From positions 1-9,191 of the forward strand of contig CAZIUL010000104.1 in the NCBI GenBank assembly GCA_964542475.1: 9,191 nt of DNA, read 5' to 3'. The position numbers were made by a program, and so were the translations under genes. The notes under the pieces are model-generated. The model was given only the letters and a program-made list of their open reading frames with translations, did no database searches and was not told where the DNA came from. This stretch comes from CAZIUL01 sp964542475. GTDB lineage: Bacteria; Planctomycetota; B15-G4; CAYZWU01. This document shows, in pieces, positions 6,286 to 9,191 of the stretch; the first letter of the stretch is position 1; each line of letters starts with the position of its first letter.

Positions 6286-6638
6286 ATATAGCTGATTATC
6301 CCAACCTCCCAGTCCCAAAACAATGATCATCATATATCAAATCGGTTTTTCTGTCACCTGTTCAACTACTTCGTTTTCGCCCTTCCCTCTGAACACGCCA
6401 GCTTTCGGGGGAGGTGCGAAGTCGGTGTAAGGTTTTCTAGTTTATTTCGCTGTTCCTTTGGCTGCGTGGCAGTTCGTGCGCTTCTCCCCAGGCAATGATC
6501 GAAGGCAGGGAATGGTCAAGGCTTGTTCTCGAGATCCGGTTTATCGAAGTCAGAAAGTGTCTTTCTGTTATCAAACTGAAACGCGTGGCCTGATATGCTC
6601 TTTACCGTTTCTGTTTTCGATAACGTTAGCGATCCGTC
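6286..6638. other. Intergenic stretch with no supported gene
   Basis: This separates the end of the polyferredoxin gene (6639) from the promoter region of the Tat protein gene. It holds only weak structures: ACTTCG near 6367 and CGAAGT near 6417 could pair, and CAGAAAG-TGT-CTTTCTG (6551-6567) is a small AT-rich hairpin without a U-tract. I see no convincing terminator for the operon to the right and no RNA gene. Confidence 0.5.
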
Positions 6639-7829
6639 TTACTGCCCGAGGGGATCATACCCTTCGATCTTGAAAGGGGAGGGCCGCCACACACCTGTGT
6701 CGAAATCGTAACACGCCTCAGTGATGGCCATCTTGATCATGCTTTCGTCGGTTTTATCCGAATCGAAGAGGATTCGGACATCCGCTGTACCCGGTTCGGG
6801 CCAAGCCTCAAGCTTGACGTAACCGGAAATGGCCAGCTCGTCATCGCGGTCCAGAAAGTAGGTGAAAAGGGATGCGCTGCCCCGGCAATTGAGCCCCTCG
6901 ATCCGCAGCAAAACGGACGCGGTCTCCACAGGCACCCCTCCGCGCTTCCACACGTAAGAGGGCAGAGGAAAGAGGTATGCCCCGGAAACCGCTGCAGTCA
7001 TGATGCACAGCATGATCACCACCAGCAGGGTTTGCGCACCCCGGGGCCGCATTCCGCCGGGGGGGGGCGACATAGCCGGCAGCGTCCAATAGAGCGCGCC
7101 CTTGTCCTGTTCCGGGCATTTGCCCAGGCAGTCCAGGCAGGAGGTGCACCGAGCGTGGGTGATCTCTAGGGCCTCATCCACGGGAATGGCCATGGGACAG
7201 GCCATTGCGCATTTCTTGCATTGGGTGCAGGTTTCCGGATCCCGGTGGATCCGGGATGCCCCGAATCGCGCAATGGGATTGAGCGCCGCGGCCAAGGGGC
7301 AGAGCCAACGGCAAAAGGGGATGGTCAAGAACACCGATGCGATCAACACTGCCCCGGCCACTCCATAGGTCCAGAAGGTGATATCCTCGCCGTGTCGGCT
7401 GATCAGCGCGTAGCAGGGATCGAATCCGCGGAATATGAGCTCTCCCGCCCGCCAGGTGAAATAGAGGATTACCACCAGCACCGGGTACTTCAGCAAAGAA
7501 AGAAATCCATCCAGCTTCCTGGGCACTTTGGCCGGCTTGATCCCCAGCTTCACCGCCCCCTTCTGCAGCCACTCGGACAGGGCGCCGATGGGGCAGACAT
7601 AACCGCAAAACACCCTTCGAAGGAGAATCGTAGAAAGAAGCACTGCCCCCAAGATGTAGAAGTTGGACACAGCCAGGGAACAGGTCATGTTCCCTTCATC
7701 GAGGTAGGTATAGAGCGCTTCCACCCCTCCGAAGGGACACCAGCGCTCCGCATTGGCGCCCACCAGGAACACACCGACCAGGGTGAGGAGCACGAATCCG
7801 ACCTGAACCGTATGTCGTGTGCTGTTCAA
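6639..7829 (-). CDS. NapH/CcoG-like 4Fe-4S membrane protein with HMA-like C-terminal domain
   Basis: This 396-residue inner-membrane protein probably passes electrons between the quinone pool or cytoplasm and an extracytoplasmic partner. Five hydrophobic helices are visible (about 9-26, 54-72, 110-128, 150-170, 266-286). The family-typical pairs CGYVCPIG (75-82) and CRWLCPLA (173-180) are present, followed by two 4Fe-4S motifs: C201, C204, C207, C211 and C228, C231, C234, C238. Residues 303-380 look like a heavy-metal-associated fold (LLRIEGLNCRGSA, ending in an ITEACYDF helix-strand), but the usual CxxC is C315-R-G-S318. The start is a TTG at 7829, eight bases after the stop of the TPR gene; no upstream ATG is available and the N-terminus matches the family, so coupling to the upstream gene is likely. 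It is not nitrate-specific: no nap genes are nearby. Confidence 0.88.
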   Translation of the reverse strand: MNSTRHTVQVGFVLLTLVGVFLVGANAERWCPFGGVEALYTYLDEGNMTCSLAVSNFYILGAVLLSTILLRRVFCGYVCPIGALSEWLQKGAVKLGIKPAKVPRKLDGFLSLLKYPVLVVILYFTWRAGELIFRGFDPCYALISRHGEDITFWTYGVAGAVLIASVFLTIPFCRWLCPLAAALNPIARFGASRIHRDPETCTQCKKCAMACPMAIPVDEALEITHARCTSCLDCLGKCPEQDKGALYWTLPAMSPPPGGMRPRGAQTLLVVIMLCIMTAAVSGAYLFPLPSYVWKRGGVPVETASVLLRIEGLNCRGSASLFTYFLDRDDELAISGYVKLEAWPEPGTADVRILFDSDKTDESMIKMAITEACYDFDTGVWRPSPFKIEGYDPLGQ

Positions 7830-7837
7830 GGAAAGCT

Positions 7838-8821
7838 CTACTTACTGCCGCCGCTGTTCTCGCAACCGCTGCTGCTTTTATCACAACCGCCGCTGTTCTC
7901 GCAACCGCTGCTGCTTTTATCACAACCGTCGCTGTTCTCGCAACTACCGCTTCCATGATTCTCAGCTTTGGGCTGGCTGCCGCAGGTGCCCCGGGACGGG
8001 CAGCTCCCGCAGCTCGATCCGCCGCTACAGCTCGATTCCTCCACCTTGGACCGGGTCTTCATGGCTGCAGCAAAGGCGGGTTTTCCCCGCAGGGAGTTGA
8101 AATCTTTGCAACGGTTCACGTGGCTCTTGACCACGGCAAGCTGGCTGGGCAGGGTCTTCTCGAAGCAACCGGTCAACAGGTTGCATGCGCCTTCCTGATC
8201 CCCGATGAGGGTGTCAAGGCGGGCCACGTCAAAGAGCAGGCTTATGTGGGTCTCGTGGTCCACGGTGATTTCCTTCCGCACCGTCTTGGCCTCTTCCAGG
8301 CGCCCCTTCCTGCCCAGGGCGACTCCGAGATAGATGCGGTTCTGCTGATCCACCTTGTCCTCGCCGAGTCCCTGAAGCAGAGCGAGCGCTTCATCATCCT
8401 CCCCTGCCTCCAAAAGCGACACGGCAAGCAGGGACGCGGACATGGCGTTGTTCATCTTCTTGTGGGCCATCCGGTTCAGGACAACCGCTTCCCCATAGAT
8501 CTCGTTGGTGAGATAGAAGGTATGAAGGGAGATGACCGCTTTCTCCCACTGGGAAGAGGCCTCTGATTCGTTCACGAATTTGCGAAGGTTCTGAGCCCTG
8601 CGCACCATCATGGCCTGCATTTCATATTTCTGATTTTCGGGATTCGCCTTGGCAGCAGCGGAAAAGGCCTGGAAAGCCCCGTCAAAGTCGCCCTTCTTCA
8701 AGAGCGCATCACCCTTGGTATAGAGTTCCTTGCCATCAGGGGTGTCCTGCGGCCCTGCGAAAGCGGAAACCGCCAGAATACAGCTGACTGCCATGAAAAC
8801 GATAAGGTGACGCAAAGACAT
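7838..8821 (-). CDS. Exported TPR-like protein with cysteine-rich repeat tail
   Basis: This is a 327-residue protein with a Sec signal peptide (1-22, cleavage after AFA). Residues about 27-75 hold a clear TPR unit (GDALLKKGDFDGAFQAFSAAAKANPE is its core), and helical TPR-like repeats continue to about 235. The tail from about 262 is Gly/Ser/Cys-rich with nine cysteines and ends in CENSGGCDKSSSG-type 13-residue repeats. The ATG at 8821 follows a near-perfect Shine-Dalgarno AGGAGGT (8832-8826). It is the first gene of an operon with the polyferredoxin-like gene, eight bases away. The tail could bind metal ions or form a disulfide relay or surface anchor; the TPR part could hold a partner protein. 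I do not recognise a named family. Confidence 0.85.
   Translation of the reverse strand: MSLRHLIVFMAVSCILAVSAFAGPQDTPDGKELYTKGDALLKKGDFDGAFQAFSAAAKANPENQKYEMQAMMVRRAQNLRKFVNESEASSQWEKAVISLHTFYLTNEIYGEAVVLNRMAHKKMNNAMSASLLAVSLLEAGEDDEALALLQGLGEDKVDQQNRIYLGVALGRKGRLEEAKTVRKEITVDHETHISLLFDVARLDTLIGDQEGACNLLTGCFEKTLPSQLAVVKSHVNRCKDFNSLRGKPAFAAAMKTRSKVEESSCSGGSSCGSCPSRGTCGSQPKAENHGSGSCENSDGCDKSSSGCENSGGCDKSSSGCENSGGSK
7852..7944. repeat. 39-bp in-frame tandem repeat, 2.4 copies
   Basis: Copies lie at 7852-7890, 7891-7929 and a partial one at 7930-7944; the two full copies differ at one base. Read on the minus strand each encodes the 13-residue unit CENSGGCDKSSSG. The near identity at the DNA level points to recent duplication or copy-number change by slippage. 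Confidence 0.92.
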
Positions 8822-8832
8822 GTTGACCTCCT

Positions 8833-9191
8833 GTCATCTGTAAAATTCAATCAGATGGATTTCGGATCCTGTACAGTTCCTCTGAATCCTATCGGAATAT
8901 GCCCTTATACTTGCTTTGGGCGTAATCTGTTTATTTTAAATCAAAGAGAGAGTAGAAGAAAGCCAAATATTGTTGGGGCTGACCTTTCCACCGCCCCTTT
9001 TGCCTTTGGAGTCTTATTAATTCTTAGGCACTACAGAATTGAAGCGAACAGCCTGATAGTGAATATTTCATTCATGCTGTTTCGAAGGGCAGGATCCATC
9101 CATACTCAAAAAGTAAGGCGACTTTTATTCCTTCTGTTTATTTACCACAGTCATTTTTCAAAAAAGCTGCTTGGGCTTTGGGAGAATTAAC
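8833..9191. other. AT-rich region upstream of the TPR gene, no supported gene
   Basis: This must contain the promoter of the leftward operon, but I find no hexamer pair good enough to call. GGGGC (8975-8979) and GCCCC (8993-8997) could pair around a 13-base loop and are followed by TTTT on the plus strand, a weak terminator-like shape with no gene upstream of it. An open frame runs rightward through most of the stretch, but its composition and lack of a ribosome binding site argue against coding. Confidence 0.45.

Noticed and set aside
6551..6567. Hairpin CAGAAAG-TGT-CTTTCTG considered as the terminator of the operon to its right
   Set aside because: The stem is short and AT-rich, with no U-tract on either strand.
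7852..7944. Short tandem repeat considered as a CRISPR array
   Set aside because: There are no spacers, the period is 39 bases and it is an in-frame coding repeat.
7221..7958. Plus-strand open frame ending in LLLLSQP repeats
   Set aside because: It spans two supported minus-strand genes and their junction; the repeats are again the 39-bp unit in another frame.
7817..8566. Plus-strand open frame with repeated AAAVLATAAAFITT
   Set aside because: The repeats are the antisense reading of the 39-bp unit encoding the Cys-rich tail; the minus-strand gene has a signal peptide and a strong ribosome binding site.
8807..9190. Plus-strand open frame of 127 codons at the right edge
   Set aside because: It overlaps the start and ribosome binding site of the TPR gene in the opposite direction, has no ribosome binding site and no protein-like domain.

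Overview
The window looks like a chromosomal segment from a moderately GC-rich, Gram-negative, probably anaerobic bacterium. My best guess is a Desulfobacterota-like (deltaproteobacterial) lineage. That guess rests on the style of the genes (secreted metallopeptidases, a Tat-exported protein, a NapH-like polyferredoxin) and on a dispersed palindromic repeat; there is no rRNA or marker gene to settle it. No phage, CRISPR, tRNA or complete insertion sequence is visible.

Left half, + strand (1-4074): two secreted metallopeptidases lie in tandem. The first (216-1670) is an M28-type zinc aminopeptidase with a signal peptide and a C-terminal beta-rich domain. Its leader holds a good sigma70-like promoter, a possible folded RNA and a six-codon acidic mini-ORF with a strong ribosome binding site. 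The second (best start 1963, end 4074) is a fusion: signal peptide, a PTP/DSP-like phosphatase domain whose catalytic Cys is replaced by Gly, one TPR-like hairpin, then an M64-type zinc peptidase with an intact HExxH site. It therefore reads as a pseudophosphatase-peptidase.

Between and after the peptidases (1671-1747 and 4075-4246): a repeat family starts at the base directly after both peptidase stop codons. The second copy is a complete 172-bp near-perfect palindrome flanked by CTAA on both sides, as expected of a MITE-like element with a 4-bp target duplication. The first copy is only its left arm. A short remnant resembling the N-terminal part of an integrase-type transposase lies at about 4447-4518.

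Middle, - strand (4534-6093): a Tat-signal protein whose C-terminal half resembles the L-fucose/L-arabinose isomerase superfamily, with its own upstream promoter region that includes a perfect 14-bp palindrome.

Right half, - strand (6639-8821): a two-gene operon. The upstream gene encodes an exported TPR protein ending in a nine-cysteine tail built partly from a 39-bp tandem repeat. Eight bases later, with a TTG start, comes a five-helix NapH/CcoG-like membrane protein with two 4Fe-4S clusters and an appended heavy-metal-associated-like domain that keeps one Cys (CxxS). Together they suggest an extracytoplasmic thiol, metal or redox module tied to membrane electron transfer; the substrate is unknown. 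The right edge (8833-9191) is AT-rich and has no gene I can support.
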